Assembly (NCBI RefSeq): GCF_002846365.1
Contig: NZ_PJMW01000002.1
Span: 2,976,001 to 3,040,000 of the forward strand
Direction: 5' to 3'
DNA: 64,000 bases
Source of the DNA: Nocardia fluminea
GTDB lineage: Bacteria; Actinomycetota; Actinomycetes; Mycobacteriales; Mycobacteriaceae
This document shows, one piece after another, positions 43,145 through 54,084 of this stretch (within the stretch, counting starts at the first letter, position 1; each line of letters begins with the position of its first letter). The position numbers and the translations under genes were made by a program. The notes under the pieces were generated by a model. The model did no database searches, was not told where the DNA came from, and saw nothing but the letters and a program-made list of their open reading frames with translations.

Positions 43145-45046
43145 GTGTCGTCTTCACGCGATTTTCGCAACGTCGCCATCGTGGCCCACGTCGACCACGG
43201 CAAGACGACGCTGGTGGACGCCATGCTTCGTCAGTCGGGCGCGTTCGCTGAGCGAGCCGAACTGGTCGACCGCGTCATGGACTCCGGTGATCTGGAGCGC
43301 GAGAAGGGCATCACCATTCTCGCGAAGAACACCGCGGTTCATCGCCATAACCCCGACGGTTCTCTCACCGTCATCAATGTGATCGATACCCCGGGCCACG
43401 CCGACTTCGGTGGCGAGGTCGAACGCGGCCTGTCCATGGTCGACGGTGTCGTGCTGCTCGTCGACGCGTCCGAGGGCCCGCTGCCCCAGACCCGTTTCGT
43501 GCTGCGCAAGGCGCTGGCCGCGAAGCTGCCGGTGATCCTGGTCGTCAACAAGACCGACCGCCCGGACGCCCGCATCGCCGAGGTCGTCTCCGAGTCGCAC
43601 GACTTGCTGCTCGACCTGGCCTCCGACCTCGACGACGAGGCCGCCGAAGCCGCCGAGCTCGCGCTGGATCTGCCGGTTCTCTACGCCTCGGGCCGTGAGG
43701 GCAAGGCGTCGAAGGTCGAGCCGGAAAACGGTTCCGCGCCCGACGCCGAGAACCTCGACGCCCTGTTCGAGGTGCTGATGGACTACATCCCGGCGCCGAA
43801 GAGCAACAAGGACGCGCCGCTGCAGGCCCACGTCACCAACCTCGACGCGTCGGCGTTCCTCGGCCGGCTGGCCCTGGTCCGCATCTACGCGGGCGAGCTG
43901 CGCAAGGGTCAGAACGTCACCTGGATCAACGCCGACGGCGCCAAGACGGTCAAGATCACCGAGCTGCTGCAGACGATCGGTGTCGAGCGTCAGCCCGGCG
44001 AGGTCGCCGAGGCCGGTGACATCGTCGCCATCGCCGGTATCCCCGACATCATGATCGGCGACACCCTCGCCGATCCGGAGAACCCGATCGCGCTGCCGCG
44101 CATCACCGTCGACGAGCCCGCCATCTCGGTGGTCATCGGCACCAACACCTCGCCGCTGGTCGGCCGGGTGCAGGGCCACAAGCTCACCGCCCGCATGCTC
44201 AAGTCGCGGCTGGACGCCGAGCTCATCGGCAACGTCTCGCTGCGCGTGCTCGACATCGGCCGTCCCGACGCCTGGGAGGTGCAGGGTCGTGGTGAGCTGG
44301 CGCTGGCCATCCTGGTCGAGCAGATGCGCCGTGAGGGCTTCGAGCTCACCGTCGGCAAGCCGCAGGTGGTCACCAAGCAGGTCGACGGCAAGACCCACGA
44401 GCCGTTCGAAGAGCTGACCATCGACTGCCCCGACGAGTACCTGGGCGCGATCACCCAGCTGCTGGCCGCCCGCAAGGGCAAGATGGTGCAGATGAGCAAC
44501 CACGCCGCCGGTTGGGTGCGCATGGAGTTCATCGTCCCCTCGCGTGGCCTGATCGGCTTCCGCACCGTGTTCCTCACCGAAACCCGCGGCACCGGCATCG
44601 CCAACGCCGTCGCCCACGGTTACGCCCCTTGGGCCGGTGAGATCCGCGCTCGCCACACCGGTTCGCTGGTGTCCGACCGTGCGGGCACGGTCACCCCGTT
44701 CGCGATGATCCAGCTGGCCGACCGTGGTCAGTTCTTCGTCGAGCCGGGCGCCGACACCTACGAGGGCATGGTCGTTGGCATCAACCCGCGTGCCGAGGAT
44801 CTCGATATCAACGTGACCCGCGAGAAGAAGCTGACCAACATGCGCAGCGCCAACGCGGACACCTTCGAAACCATGGCCAAGCCGTTGCAGCTCGACCTCG
44901 AGCTCGCGATGGAGTTCTGCACCGAGGACGAGTGCGTGGAGGTCACCCCCGAGGTGGTCCGCGTGCGCAAGCTGGTGCTGGGCGCCAACGAGCGGGCCCG
45001 CGACCTGTCGCGTCGCAAGGCTCGTGACAAGGCCGCCGCGAACTGA
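43145..45046 (+). CDS. typA: GTP-binding protein TypA/BipA
   Basis: TypA is a ribosome-associated translational GTPase. The 633-residue product has G1 AHVDHGKTT, switch I with EREKGITI, G3 [10 protein letters not shown]4 NKTDR, EF-G-like domains II-V and the TypA-specific C-terminal domain (ATRGTG... [17 protein letters not shown]). The GTG 43145 is preceded by AGGAGGA; the open frame begins 78 nt earlier without support. A UUCG-loop terminator follows at once. Confidence 0.97.
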   Translation: MSSSRDFRNVAIVAHVDHGKTTLVDAMLRQSGAFAERAELVDRVMDSGDLEREKGITILAKNTAVHRHNPDGSLTVINVIDTPGHADFGGEVERGLSMVDGVVLLVDASEGPLPQTRFVLRKALAAKLPVILVVNKTDRPDARIAEVVSESHDLLLDLASDLDDEAAEAAELALDLPVLYASGREGKASKVEPENGSAPDAENLDALFEVLMDYIPAPKSNKDAPLQAHVTNLDASAFLGRLALVRIYAGELRKGQNVTWINADGAKTVKITELLQTIGVERQPGEVAEAGDIVAIAGIPDIMIGDTLADPENPIALPRITVDEPAISVVIGTNTSPLVGRVQGHKLTARMLKSRLDAELIGNVSLRVLDIGRPDAWEVQGRGELALAILVEQMRREGFELTVGKPQVVTKQVDGKTHEPFEELTIDCPDEYLGAITQLLAARKGKMVQMSNHAAGWVRMEFIVPSRGLIGFRTVFLTETRGTGIANAVAHGYAPWAGEIRARHTGSLVSDRAGTVTPFAMIQLADRGQFFVEPGADTYEGMVVGINPRAEDLDINVTREKKLTNMRSANADTFETMAKPLQLDLELAMEFCTEDECVEVTPEVVRVRKLVLGANERARDLSRRKARDKAAAN

Positions 45047-45060
45047 ATCAAGGCGTAACC

Positions 45061-45096
45061 AAAAATGGGGCGGTGCTTCGGCGCCGCCCCATTTTT
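45061..45096 (+). terminator. Intrinsic terminator of typA with UUCG tetraloop
   Basis: AAAAATGGGGCGGTGC (45061-45076) pairs with GCGCCGCCCCATTTTT (45081-45096), a 16-bp stem with one G-T pair, closed by a TTCG tetraloop. A-tract on the left and T-tract on the right make it work in both directions. It is 14 nt after the typA stop. Confidence 0.95.
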
Positions 45097-45188
45097 GGGT
45101 TCGGCCCGCCTCGGTCTGGACTGAGCGGAGGGTGCGACGAAGGAGTGCCCGGAGGGAGGGAAGACCGAGGTTACGAGGGCCGAAACCC
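45097..45188. repeat. Large palindromic element, copy E (reversed)
   Basis: The outer arms GGGTTCGGCCC (45097-45107) and GGGCCGAAACCC (45177-45188) pair with a single extra base. The inner arms CCTCGGTCT (45109-45117) and AGACCGAGG (45162-45170) are perfect. The 44-nt loop contains GCGACGAAGGAG, the reverse complement of the CTCCTTCGTCGC core of the copy A loop. A 6-nt one-sided spacer (TTACGA) is also present, so this copy is inverted relative to A. It directly abuts the typA terminator and precedes lpqW. Confidence 0.7.
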
Positions 45189-45219
45189 GCGGCGCCAGCC
45201 GCTGTTGGATGGAGGTAGA

Positions 45220-46995
45220 GTGCGCAAGGTGAGTTCGGGGCGGCGCGCAGGGTGGCGTGCGATGGTGCTGGTGATGATTGCCTCGACGGCGGTCGTGGCC
45301 GGTTGCACGGCGAATCCGCCACCGCCCATCGAGTCCTCTGATTCGCCGAAGACCACCCAGGCCAAGCCAGGCAAGAACACCGTCGTCGTCGCGATCGACG
45401 ACATCGGGATCGGGTTCAACCCGCATCTGCGCTCGGATCAGTCGCCGGTGACCAGCGCGGTGAGTTCGATGGTGCTGCCGAGCCCGTTCCGTGCCGCGCC
45501 GAGTCCCGTGCATCCCGGTCTGGTCGATTGGGTGCCCGACACCTCGCTGATCGTGTCGGCCGAGGTGACGGCCCAGGAGCCCTTCACCATCACCTACATC
45601 CTGCGCGATCAGGCCAATTGGTCCGATGGCGCCCCGATCGCCGCCGAGGACTTCCGGTTCCTGTGGCAGCAGATGATCAGCCAGCCCGGCGTGGTGGATC
45701 CGGCCGGATACCGTCTGGTCTCGGATGTGGCGTCCTCGGCGGGCGGCAAAACGGTCACCGTCACGATGGCCCAGCCCTACCCCGCCTGGCGTGAACTGTT
45801 CTCGAACCTGCTGCCCTCGCACCTGGTGAAGGATTCGCCGGGCGGATTCACCAGCGGACTCGTCGACAAGATCCCGGTCTCCGGCGGCAATTTCACCATC
45901 AAATCGGTCGATCGCGGACGCGACGAGATCCTGCTCGAACGCAACGACCGCTTCTGGGGTACGCCCGCGTCTCCGGATCAGATCCAATTCCGTCGTGGTG
46001 GCACCCCCTCGCAGCTGGCCGAATCGCTGCGCACCGGTGACGCGCAGATGGCGCTCGTGCACGGGGGTGTGGCCACCCAGGCGCAACTGGCCGCGATCCC
46101 GTCGGTGCGGACCACGATCATGCCGCAGGCCCGCGAACTGCAACTCGCGCTCAACGGCCGGTCCGGTGACCTCGCCGACGGCCGGGTCCGCAAGGCGGTG
46201 CTCGCGCTGCTCGACCCCGCGCTGTTGGCGACGGTCGGCGCCCAGACCGGCGGCTGGGTGGAACCAGCTCGCGCCCAGGTGCTTTCGCCGTCGAGCCCGG
46301 GCTATGTGCCCACCGCGCCGCCGCGGATGACCGCCGAGGAGGCGTTCGCGCTGCTGGCCGAGGCCGGTTACGGCCGTGCGCCGGAGACGACCTCGCCCGC
46401 CTCGCCCACCTCGCCCGCGCCGCGGCCGCGCTCGGTGGCGCGCAACGGCAAGGGGTTGTCGGTGCGGATCGGCGCCGTCACCGAGGACGCGTCGGCGCTG
46501 GCCGTCGCCAATACCGCCGCCGACCAATTGCGCAGTGCCGGCATCGATGCCACCGTTCGCGGCCTGGCCGCCGACGAGCTGTACGGCAAGCAACTCACCG
46601 AGTCCGCGATCGACGCCATCGTCGGCTGGGAGCTCGCGGGCGGCGATCCCGCCACCGCGCTCGCCTCGCGCTACGGCTGTCCGCCCGTCGAACCGGCCGG
46701 GGCCGAGGGGCCCGCGCTGGCCGCGGCGGAGGCGTATCGCAAGGCGCCCAGCAACATCGGCGGGGTGTGCGATCCGACCCTGCAACCGTCGATCGACGAA
46801 GCCCTGCGGGGGTTCGAGGTGCCGCGGATCCTGGCCGAAGCCGAGCCAAGGCTGTGGGATCTGGCGACCGTGTTGCCGATCGTGCAGGACAACGTCGTCG
46901 CGGCGGCCGGTCCGCGCGTCGACGGTGTGTCGCTGTCGGGGGCCATCCAGGTCGGCATCTTCGGTGATACAGCACAGTGGCGGAGGATCCCGTGA
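45220..46995 (+). CDS. lpqW: Lipoprotein LpqW-like, substrate-binding-protein fold
   Basis: The 591-residue product has a lipoprotein signal ([15 protein letters not shown], lipid-modified Cys-29), a proline-rich linker and a SBP_bac_5-like domain with [14 protein letters not shown]. In mycobacteria LpqW is not a peptide importer component but controls the branch between phosphatidylinositol mannosides and lipomannan through PimE. Its place near pimE fits. The GTG 45220 has GGAGG upstream. Its last bases (GTGA) overlap the mshB start. Confidence 0.88.
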   Translation: MRKVSSGRRAGWRAMVLVMIASTAVVAGCTANPPPPIESSDSPKTTQAKPGKNTVVVAIDDIGIGFNPHLRSDQSPVTSAVSSMVLPSPFRAAPSPVHPGLVDWVPDTSLIVSAEVTAQEPFTITYILRDQANWSDGAPIAAEDFRFLWQQMISQPGVVDPAGYRLVSDVASSAGGKTVTVTMAQPYPAWRELFSNLLPSHLVKDSPGGFTSGLVDKIPVSGGNFTIKSVDRGRDEILLERNDRFWGTPASPDQIQFRRGGTPSQLAESLRTGDAQMALVHGGVATQAQLAAIPSVRTTIMPQARELQLALNGRSGDLADGRVRKAVLALLDPALLATVGAQTGGWVEPARAQVLSPSSPGYVPTAPPRMTAEEAFALLAEAGYGRAPETTSPASPTSPAPRPRSVARNGKGLSVRIGAVTEDASALAVANTAADQLRSAGIDATVRGLAADELYGKQLTESAIDAIVGWELAGGDPATALASRYGCPPVEPAGAEGPALAAAEAYRKAPSNIGGVCDPTLQPSIDEALRGFEVPRILAEAEPRLWDLATVLPIVQDNVVAAAGPRVDGVSLSGAIQVGIFGDTAQWRRIP

Positions 46996-47873
46996 CCGAT
47001 ACCGGCGGCCTGCTCCTGGTGCACGCGCATCCCGACGACGAAACCCTCACTACGGGCGGCACTATCGCGCACTACCGCCGCCGTGGTGTCCCGGTGACCG
47101 TGGTGACCTGCACGCTCGGCGAGGAAGGTGAGGTCATCGGCGAACGGTGGTCACGCCTGATCGCCGCCGAAGCCGACCAGCTCGGCGGCTACCGTATCGG
47201 CGAACTCACCGCCGCGCTGGCGGCCCTCGACGCGGGCGAACCGTGGTTCCTCGGCGGTCCCGGCCGGTGGCGCGATTCCGGCATGGCGGGCACGCCGTCG
47301 GCGGCGAACCCCCGTGCCTTCGTGAATTCCGGTGATGCCGCCGTCGACGCGCTCGTCGCGGTGATCCTCGAACTGCGGCCCCGGGTCGTCGTCACCTACG
47401 ACCCGCGCGGCGGCTACGGCCATCCCGACCACATCCGCGCGCACGAGATCACCACCGCGGCGGTCGCGGCCGCCGCGGAGCAGGGGTGGGACGTTCCCAA
47501 GTTCTACTGGACCGTCACCGACGGCGATCTGCTGCGCCAACACACCGCCGCGCTGGCCCGCCGGACCGTCGACGAACTGCCCGGCGCGCTACCCGCGGGC
47601 TGGCGGCTGCCGGCCGAGGCCGAACTGGCCGCCATGTCGACGAGCGGGGTGACCACCGTGGTCGACGTCTCCGACGCGGTCTCGGCCAAGCGTGCCGCCA
47701 TGCGCGCACACGCCACCCAGGTCACCGTCGCGCCGAGTGGCCGGGAGTTCGCTCTGTCGAACAACATCGCGTTGCCGGTGCTGCCCGAGGAACACTTCAC
47801 GCTGGTGCGCGGCACGCGCGGCCAGGTGGGCGCCGACGGATTCGAGCACGACCTGTTCGCCGGTCTCGACTGA
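46992..47873 (+). CDS. mshB: GlcNAc-Ins deacetylase of mycothiol synthesis
   Basis: MshB removes acetate from GlcNAc-inositol. The 293-residue PIG-L-family zinc enzyme shows HAHPDDE with His-13 and Asp-16, and [11 protein letters not shown] with His-147; these zinc-ligand numbers equal those of the M. tuberculosis enzyme when GTG 46992 is used as start. GGAGGA precedes this GTG, which overlaps the lpqW stop as GTGA. The conserved Asp-15 is the likely general base. Confidence 0.96.
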   Translation: MTDTGGLLLVHAHPDDETLTTGGTIAHYRRRGVPVTVVTCTLGEEGEVIGERWSRLIAAEADQLGGYRIGELTAALAALDAGEPWFLGGPGRWRDSGMAGTPSAANPRAFVNSGDAAVDALVAVILELRPRVVVTYDPRGGYGHPDHIRAHEITTAAVAAAAEQGWDVPKFYWTVTDGDLLRQHTAALARRTVDELPGALPAGWRLPAEAELAAMSTSGVTTVVDVSDAVSAKRAAMRAHATQVTVAPSGREFALSNNIALPVLPEEHFTLVRGTRGQVGADGFEHDLFAGLD

Positions 47874-47956
47874 GTCGCCGGCCACAGGGTGGCCATCGCG
47901 GTTCTCCAGGGCGCGCGCGGCACAGCAGAGCGCTTCGGCCGAATAGACTCACCCGC

Positions 47957-48376
47957 ATGGTGACCGATCGCGATCAGCCCACCGCCGTGCTGCGGTCCGC
48001 GCGCCTGCCCCGGGTGGTGGATCCGCTGATCGCGGGACTCATCGTCGTGTTGTTGTTGGCCGACGCGCTGATCACCCTGGCGGTCGAGGTGCTGTTCCTG
48101 CCCCTGTACATCGGCTCGCTGGCGTTTCCGGTGGTGGCGCTGTTCGCCGCACCCATCAACATCGCGCTGGTCTACGGCATGGAATCGGTGACCGACCGGA
48201 TCGGCTTCACCTTCGCCCCGATCGTGGTGTGGGTCTTCGGGTTCCTGGTCTGCGCCTCGCGTGGCCCCGGCGGCGACATCATGCTCGGCAGCGACGGCCG
48301 CACCCTGCTGCTGTTCGCCTGCGGTGTGCTCGCACCCGCGGGTTATCTGTACTACCGCTCCAACGTCAGCCGGTAG
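47957..48376 (+). CDS. Conserved membrane protein (Rv1171-like by position)
   Basis: The 139-residue protein has four hydrophobic segments (LIAGLIVVLLLADALITLAV; LYIGSLAFPVVALFAAPINI; IVVWVFGFLVCAS; LLLFACGVLAPAGYLYY). No functional motif is seen. Its location after mshB matches the conserved hypothetical membrane gene in mycobacteria. The end overlaps the convergent next gene by 11 nt. Confidence 0.75.
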   Translation: MVTDRDQPTAVLRSARLPRVVDPLIAGLIVVLLLADALITLAVEVLFLPLYIGSLAFPVVALFAAPINIALVYGMESVTDRIGFTFAPIVVWVFGFLVCASRGPGGDIMLGSDGRTLLLFACGVLAPAGYLYYRSNVSR

Positions 48377-48719
48377 CGTTCGTCTTCTGCCACGGCCACC
48401 GCCCGGTCAGTTCGAGTTCGAGCGAGTAGCTCAGGAATGTTCGCACCAGCACGATCAGGGCCAGCACGCCCACACTGGTGAAGGTCGGTGCGATGGCGAC
48501 GGTGCGGATGATGTCGGCCGCGACCAGGAATTCCAGGCCGAGCAGGATCGCCCGGCCGAGTCCGCGCCGGTAGGTGCTGTAGGCGGGCTCGAACTCCTCG
48601 CGCCGGGCCAGCTGCCGCAGGAAGCGGACCGTGCCGACGAACGTGCCGACGACGATGGCGGCGACCCCCGCCGCGTCCAGCACCTTGCCCGCGGTCTCGA
48701 TAACCTCGGTGAACTGCAC
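48366..48719 (-). CDS. DUF1622 family membrane protein
   Basis: The 117-residue protein has three membrane segments and the pattern RRGLGRAILLGLEFLVAADIIRTV, characteristic of DUF1622. Function unknown. It is convergent with the preceding gene. Confidence 0.8.
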   Translation of the reverse strand: MQFTEVIETAGKVLDAAGVAAIVVGTFVGTVRFLRQLARREEFEPAYSTYRRGLGRAILLGLEFLVAADIIRTVAIAPTFTSVGVLALIVLVRTFLSYSLELELTGRWPWQKTNATG

Positions 48720-48815
48720 GAATCACCCCTAGCGTCAGCGGCACGGCGATCGAGTCGAACGCTACGCCGGGTGAGCGCCGTCCGCGCGGCCATCGGGGTG
48801 TGGCGGGTCGGCCTT

Positions 48816-50405
48816 TCAGCGTCTGCCGAGTCCGCCCGGGGTCACTTCCTCGATCAGGGCGGCGGCTTGATCGATCGGGATGTCGACCACCAGGTAGGAC
48901 TTCTTGCCCGCGGCGGTGGCCGCGACGACCGTGGCGAGTCCGGCGCGACGCTGCCAGAAGGTCTGTCGCACAGTCCATCCGATGATGCCGGGAGCTTCCA
49001 GGCAGTCCCGATTGCGATCGAGGCTGCCGCGCCGGGTGATCAGCCAGGTCGGGCCGGTGGTGCCGGGGAGCACCCGGTGACCGAGGCCGCGGTAGCGGTC
49101 CTCGGCGATCAGGGCCATGACGACGGCGAAGACCACCGGGAAGGTCCAGGTCCACGGTGGTGGGTCACCACCGGCGAGCGCGAAGCCCACCATGGCGACG
49201 ACAACGATGCCGACCGGCCACGCGGCACGGGTGTAGCGGCGACGGCGCGCGGCGGGACCGTGTTCGCGCAGGTCGACGGTGCCAAGGGCAGAGCCGGTGA
49301 TCGGTTGTGCCGCTGCCGAATCCCAAGCCGGTGCCGGTGCCGGTGCCGCCGAACTCGGTGCCGACGACGCATCTGCGTGCGGGCTGCGGCGGCTGCGGAG
49401 TAATTCGTCGAGGGTGCGTTCGACGGCGACGCGGGGCGCCTGGGGAAGGATCTTCTGGCGAGGGTTCTCGCCGGTCATGATCATTTCCAGCTGGGCGGCG
49501 CGGGCGGCGCGCAGCAGGAGCGGCTCGTTGAGGGTGGCGCCACGGAAGCGGGCCAGGTCCAGGGTGATCTGGCGGGTGGTGAACAGTCCGTGGCGCAGGT
49601 GCAGCGTGGTGCCGTTGTCGAGCACGCGCAGGCCGAACCAGGTGGCGAGGTACTGGGCGCACGCGGCGAGGTTCACCAGCGCCAGCGTCAGGATGGTGAG
49701 CCCGGCGACGGTGATCGCGACGATCGCCGCGGTGTCGTCGTCGAGGTGTTGCACGACAGCGCTTTTCGACAGCACGTCGATCACCCCGTACTGCGCGCCG
49801 AGCCCCGCGATCGGTGCCACCACAGCCAGCCCGGTCAGCGACAGTGGCGCGTAGCGCACCCACCCCGCCCGCCAGTGCCCGATCTCCACGCCGGATTCGG
49901 CGAGCGCGTCAGGGCGCGAAACATGAGGTGGCGCCGCCTCGTCGACCGGCCCGGGCGCGTATTGCCCGGTGTGCGAGAGCAATTCGGCCCGCAATGCCGG
50001 GATCTGACTCGTGTCGAGCGCGTCGAGCTTGAACTCCTCGCCCTTGTCGGTCTGCTTCCCGGTGCCGATCGCCAGCACCGCCAGCCCCAGGATCCGGTGC
50101 AGCAGATCGGCTTCCACATCCACCGACCGGATGCGCGGCCGCGGCACCGACAGTGTCCGCCGCGCCACGATCCCACTGCGCAGTTGCACGTGATCGGCGT
50201 CGATCCGATACGACGTCGTGAACCAGCGCGCGATGCCGAACGCCGCCACCAGCGCCACCGGGACGAGACTCCACAGCGGGTTGCCGCTGGTCGTGCCGAC
50301 GATGATCGAGCCGAGCAGCACCGGAATGTATTTCATGATCTCGTTGACCGGATACACCAGCAGCATGCGTGGGTCCAGCCGCTGCCATTCGACGGGCTGG
50401 ATCAC
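48816..50405 (-). CDS. Bacterial PH-domain (bPH_2, YdbT-like) membrane protein, large
   Basis: The 529-residue protein has three bPH_2-type repeats, each following a pair of membrane helices: SYRIDADHVQLRSGIVARRTLSVPRPRIRSVDV (~70-102), FGLRVLDNGTTLHLRHGLFTTRQITLDLARFRG (~255-290) and a third, less clear, near TWLITRRGSLDRNRDCLEAPGIIG. An Ala/Pro-rich linker lies at ~355-385. Its GTG start overlaps the preceding PH-domain gene by four bases (GTGA). Such YdbS-YdbT pairs are found in many Gram-positives, with a role in envelope stress in Bacillus relatives. Confidence 0.88.
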   Translation of the reverse strand: MIQPVEWQRLDPRMLLVYPVNEIMKYIPVLLGSIIVGTTSGNPLWSLVPVALVAAFGIARWFTTSYRIDADHVQLRSGIVARRTLSVPRPRIRSVDVEADLLHRILGLAVLAIGTGKQTDKGEEFKLDALDTSQIPALRAELLSHTGQYAPGPVDEAAPPHVSRPDALAESGVEIGHWRAGWVRYAPLSLTGLAVVAPIAGLGAQYGVIDVLSKSAVVQHLDDDTAAIVAITVAGLTILTLALVNLAACAQYLATWFGLRVLDNGTTLHLRHGLFTTRQITLDLARFRGATLNEPLLLRAARAAQLEMIMTGENPRQKILPQAPRVAVERTLDELLRSRRSPHADASSAPSSAAPAPAPAWDSAAAQPITGSALGTVDLREHGPAARRRRYTRAAWPVGIVVVAMVGFALAGGDPPPWTWTFPVVFAVVMALIAEDRYRGLGHRVLPGTTGPTWLITRRGSLDRNRDCLEAPGIIGWTVRQTFWQRRAGLATVVAATAAGKKSYLVVDIPIDQAAALIEEVTPGGLGRR

Positions 50406-50938
50406 GTCGCGTCCCCGCGGTGCTGTGCGGCGATCGCGGTCAGCCGCAGCACCGCCTCCTCGGCCACCGCCAGGTCGAGCGCGCTGATCTTCACCGCCCC
50501 CGCCGACGACGCGGTGGTCACCGTGACCGTCGCCAGCCCCAGGATCCGTTCCAGCGGCCCACGCTCGGTGTCCACGGTCTGCACCCGCGAGATCGGCGCG
50601 ACCCGTGATTCCTGATCCAGCCATCCCACCCGGGTGTACACGGCCTCGTCGGTGACCTCCCACCGATGCACCGCGTACCGCCACACCGGGATCACCACGA
50701 CAGCGACCACCGCGAACACCACGAGCGCGAGCCCCGCGACCAGTTGCCAGCCACGACGGTCCCCGTCGAGCACCAGCCACACCCACAGGACGACGAACAA
50801 CACGGCCACCCCGATCGCGTTCTCCAGCGCCCACAGCAGCTTGGCCTTGGCACTCGGACGCCAGGCCGGTTCGGCCAGGATGGTGGAACGCGGCAGTGAC
50901 ATGCTGCCCATGGTTCCATGCGCGTGCGACGAGTTCAT
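50402..50938 (-). CDS. Bacterial PH-domain (bPH_2, YdbS-like) membrane protein, small
   Basis: The ~178-residue protein has two membrane helices (AIGVAVLFVVLWVWLVL; LALVVFAVVAVVVIPVW) followed by one bPH_2 domain with RWEVTDEAVYTRVGWLDQESRVAPISRVQTVDTERGPLERILGLATV. The start is unclear: ATGs at 50938, 50911 and 50902 are all possible. It is coupled to the large partner by GTGA overlap and divergent from fbiC. Confidence 0.85.
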   Translation of the reverse strand: MNSSHAHGTMGSMSLPRSTILAEPAWRPSAKAKLLWALENAIGVAVLFVVLWVWLVLDGDRRGWQLVAGLALVVFAVVAVVVIPVWRYAVHRWEVTDEAVYTRVGWLDQESRVAPISRVQTVDTERGPLERILGLATVTVTTASSAGAVKISALDLAVAEEAVLRLTAIAAQHRGDAT

Positions 50939-51051
50939 CTTGTCGGGAATACGCGTGGTCGCGGCGGAGGTTGTCGTCGGACAAGGACGACACGCCGCGC
51001 CCGCAGCGGGCTCGTGACCAGCCGACCACACGTCCGGGAGAGAAGTAGCGC

Positions 51052-53652
51052 ATGATCGACGGGGTGAGCGACCTTCCGAAGCCGAGCGTTCCGATGCCGC
51101 CGCCGAGTCCCGCCGCGATGCGCCGGGCCCTGCGCCGAGCCCGCGACGGCGTCACGTTGAACGTCGACGAGGCCACCGTCCTGCTGCACGCGACCGGCGA
51201 CGACCTCGTCGACCTGTGTGCCAGCGCCGCCAGAGTCCGGGACGCGGGACTGGAGTCGGCGGGCCGCCCACGCACGATCAGCTATTCGCGCAATGTGTTC
51301 ATCCCGCTCACCAAGCTGTGCCGGGACAAGTGCCACTACTGCACGTTCGTCACCGTGCCGGGCAAGTTGCGCGCCGAGGGCAAGGGCATGTTCCTCGAAC
51401 CCGACGAGGTGCTCGAGATCGCCCGGCAGGGCGCCGCGCTGGGGTGCAAGGAAGCGCTGTTCACCCTCGGTGATCGGCCGGAGGACCGCTGGCCGGAGGC
51501 CGCGCAGTGGCTCGACGAGCGCGGCTACGACTCCACCCTCGACTATCTGCGCGCCGTCTCCATCCTCGTGCTCGAGGAGACCGGTCTGCTGCCGCACCTG
51601 AATCCCGGCGTGATGAGCTGGAACGAGATCTCGCGCCTCAAGCCCGTCGCCCAGTCCATGGGCATGATGCTCGAAACCACCGCCACCAGGCTGTTCACCG
51701 ACAAGGGCGAGTGCCACTACGGCAGTCCCGACAAGGATCCCGCCGTCCGGCTGCGCTCGATCACCGACGCGGGCAGGCTCTCGGTGCCCTACACCACCGG
51801 CATCCTGGTCGGCATCGGGGAGAATCTCACCGAGCGGGCCGAGTCGATCATGGCGATTCGCAAGCAGCACAGGGAGTTCGGCCACATCCAGGAAGTGATC
51901 GTGCAGAACTTCCGTGCCAAGGACGACACCGCCATGCGCGATGTTCCCGACGCGGGCGTCGCGGAGTTCCTGGCAGCCGTCGCGGTGACGAGACTGCTGC
52001 TCGGACCCGATGTTCCGGTGCAGGCCCCGCCGAACCTGGTGTCGCACAGCGATTGCCGGGCGCTGATCGACGCCGGCATCGACGACTGGGGTGGGGTGTC
52101 GCCGGTGACGGTCGACCACGTCAACCCCGAACGCCCGTGGCCGAACCTCGACACCCTGCGCGAGATCACCGAGGCGGCGGGGTTCACCCTCGTCGAGCGC
52201 ACCTCCGCGCACCCCAAGTACGTGCGCGCGGGACACCCGTGGATCGACCCGCGCATCGGCGCGCACGTCGACGCGCTCACCGACCCCGCGACGGGTCTGG
52301 CCAGGCCCGATGCCATGCCGGTCGGCCTGCCGTGGCAGGAACCCGACGAGTCGTGGGATTCGGTCGGTCGCGTCGATCTGAACACCGCCATCGACACCGA
52401 GGGCCGCAACACCGACAGCCGCAGTGACTCCGGGCTCGGCCAGGAGGTGGTCGGCGCGTTCGGCGACTGGGAGACCATTCGCGAACACGCCCGCGACCTG
52501 GCCGTCGTCGCGCCCGAGCGTCTCGATTCCGAGGTGCTCGACGCCCTGCGCGCTGCCGAGAAGGACCCGGCGAGACTCAGCGACGATCAGTACCTGGCCC
52601 TGGCCACCGCCGACGGTGCGAACATGGAAGCCGTTGCCGCGCTGGCCGACTCGCTGCGCCGCGAGGTCTCCGGCGACGAGGTCACCTACGTGGTGAACCG
52701 CAATATCAACTTCACCAATATCTGCTACACCGGTTGCCGCTTCTGTGCTTTCGCCCAGCGCAAGGGCGACGCGGACGCGTTCACCCTCAGCACCGACGAG
52801 GTCGCCGATCGCGCGTGGGAAGCCCACGTCGACGGCGCCACCGAGATCTGCATGCAGGGTGGCATCGATCCCGAACTCCCCGTCACCGGGTACGCCGACC
52901 TGGTCCGCGCCATCAAGGCGCGGGTGCCGTCGATGCACGTCCACGCGTTCAGCCCGATGGAGATCGTCAACGGCGCCTCGCGTGGGGGCCAGAGCATCCA
53001 CGACTGGCTGTCGGCGCTGAAGGAGGCGGGATTGGGCTCGATCCCCGGAACGGCCGCCGAAATCCTCGACGACGAGGTGCGCTGGGTGCTCACCAAGGGC
53101 AAACTCCCCACCTCGGCCTGGATCGAGGTCGTCACCACCGCGCACAAGCTGGGCATCCCGTCGAGTTCGACGATGATGTACGGACACGTGGACAACCCGA
53201 AGCACTGGGTGGGTCACCTGCGGGTGCTGCGCGGCATCCAGGACGAGACCGGCGGCTTCACCGAGTTCGTCCCGCTGCCGTTCGTCCACCAGAGCGCGCC
53301 GCTCTATCTCGCGGGCGCGGCGCGGCCCGGCCCCACCAACCGCGACAACCGCGCGGTCCACGCGCTGGCCCGGATCATGTTGCACGGCCGCATCCACAAC
53401 ATCCAGACCAGCTGGGTGAAATTGGGTACCCTCGGAACCCGGGCCATGCTCACCGGCGGCGCCAACGATCTCGGCGGCACCTTGATGGAGGAGACCATCT
53501 CCCGGATGGCCGGTTCCCAGCACGGCTCCGCGAAAACCGTCGCCGAGCTCACCGAGATCGCGGCCGGAATCGACCGCCCGGTCCGCGAACGCACCACCAC
53601 CTACGGAGTGGTGGAGGCCAAACCGGCACCGTTGCCGTTGGCTATCGGCTGA
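51052..53652 (+). CDS. fbiC: 7,8-didemethyl-8-hydroxy-5-deazariboflavin (FO) synthase
   Basis: FbiC makes the deazaflavin chromophore of coenzyme F420. The 866-residue product is a CofG-CofH fusion with two radical-SAM domains: first cluster C90-x3-C94-x2-C97 and second C558-x3-C562-x2-C565. The ATG 51052 fits the actinobacterial N-terminus. The F420 route is typical of mycobacteria, Nocardia and Streptomyces. Confidence 0.97.
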   Translation: MIDGVSDLPKPSVPMPPPSPAAMRRALRRARDGVTLNVDEATVLLHATGDDLVDLCASAARVRDAGLESAGRPRTISYSRNVFIPLTKLCRDKCHYCTFVTVPGKLRAEGKGMFLEPDEVLEIARQGAALGCKEALFTLGDRPEDRWPEAAQWLDERGYDSTLDYLRAVSILVLEETGLLPHLNPGVMSWNEISRLKPVAQSMGMMLETTATRLFTDKGECHYGSPDKDPAVRLRSITDAGRLSVPYTTGILVGIGENLTERAESIMAIRKQHREFGHIQEVIVQNFRAKDDTAMRDVPDAGVAEFLAAVAVTRLLLGPDVPVQAPPNLVSHSDCRALIDAGIDDWGGVSPVTVDHVNPERPWPNLDTLREITEAAGFTLVERTSAHPKYVRAGHPWIDPRIGAHVDALTDPATGLARPDAMPVGLPWQEPDESWDSVGRVDLNTAIDTEGRNTDSRSDSGLGQEVVGAFGDWETIREHARDLAVVAPERLDSEVLDALRAAEKDPARLSDDQYLALATADGANMEAVAALADSLRREVSGDEVTYVVNRNINFTNICYTGCRFCAFAQRKGDADAFTLSTDEVADRAWEAHVDGATEICMQGGIDPELPVTGYADLVRAIKARVPSMHVHAFSPMEIVNGASRGGQSIHDWLSALKEAGLGSIPGTAAEILDDEVRWVLTKGKLPTSAWIEVVTTAHKLGIPSSSTMMYGHVDNPKHWVGHLRVLRGIQDETGGFTEFVPLPFVHQSAPLYLAGAARPGPTNRDNRAVHALARIMLHGRIHNIQTSWVKLGTLGTRAMLTGGANDLGGTLMEETISRMAGSQHGSAKTVAELTEIAAGIDRPVRERTTTYGVVEAKPAPLPLAIG

Positions 53653-53760
53653 TTGTCAGTGCGAGTTAGGGCAGGCTGACCTGGGAGTAATGTGGGCGGT
53701 CGGGATAGTGTTTCGTGGGCGGAGTAACCCCGCAGGTGAGGACAGACTAGGAGAACGGCA

Positions 53761-54084
53761 GTGCCGTACATCATCGCTGAACCGTGCGTTGACGTGAAGG
53801 ACAAGGCGTGCATCGAGGAATGCCCCGTGGATTGCATCTACGAGGGTGGCCGCATGCTCTACATCCAACCCGACGAGTGCGTGGACTGTGGTGCGTGTGA
53901 GCCGGTCTGCCCCGTGGAGGCGATCTTCTACGAGGACGACACTCCGGATCAGTGGAGCGGTTACATCAACGCCAACGTCGACTTCTTCAACGAGCTGGGA
54001 TCCCCCGGCGGCGCGACCAAGGTCGGTGTGGTCGATTTCGACCCCGCCTTCATCAAGGCGCTGCCCCCGATGGCCGAAGAGTGA
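53761..54084 (+). CDS. fdxC: 7Fe ferredoxin
   Basis: The 107-residue ferredoxin carries one [3Fe-4S] and one [4Fe-4S] cluster: first cysteine set C9...C17..C21, second set ECVDCGACEPVCP, as in actinobacterial seven-iron ferredoxins such as FdxC. The start is GTG 53761 with AGGAG upstream. The next gene dapC overlaps its stop (GTGA). Its redox partner is not visible; it could serve the P450 here. Confidence 0.95.
   Translation: MPYIIAEPCVDVKDKACIEECPVDCIYEGGRMLYIQPDECVDCGACEPVCPVEAIFYEDDTPDQWSGYINANVDFFNELGSPGGATKVGVVDFDPAFIKALPPMAEE

Noticed and set aside
43154..45322. 722-residue open frame antisense to typA
   Set aside because: Shadow frame of a highly conserved GC-rich gene; its translation has no domain and repeats the composition bias (Gly/Asp/Val/Arg) of third-position GC.
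50935..53523. 862-residue open frame antisense to fbiC
   Set aside because: Same reason: fbiC on the plus strand has both radical-SAM motifs, and the antisense product is low-complexity Gly/Arg/His/Val.
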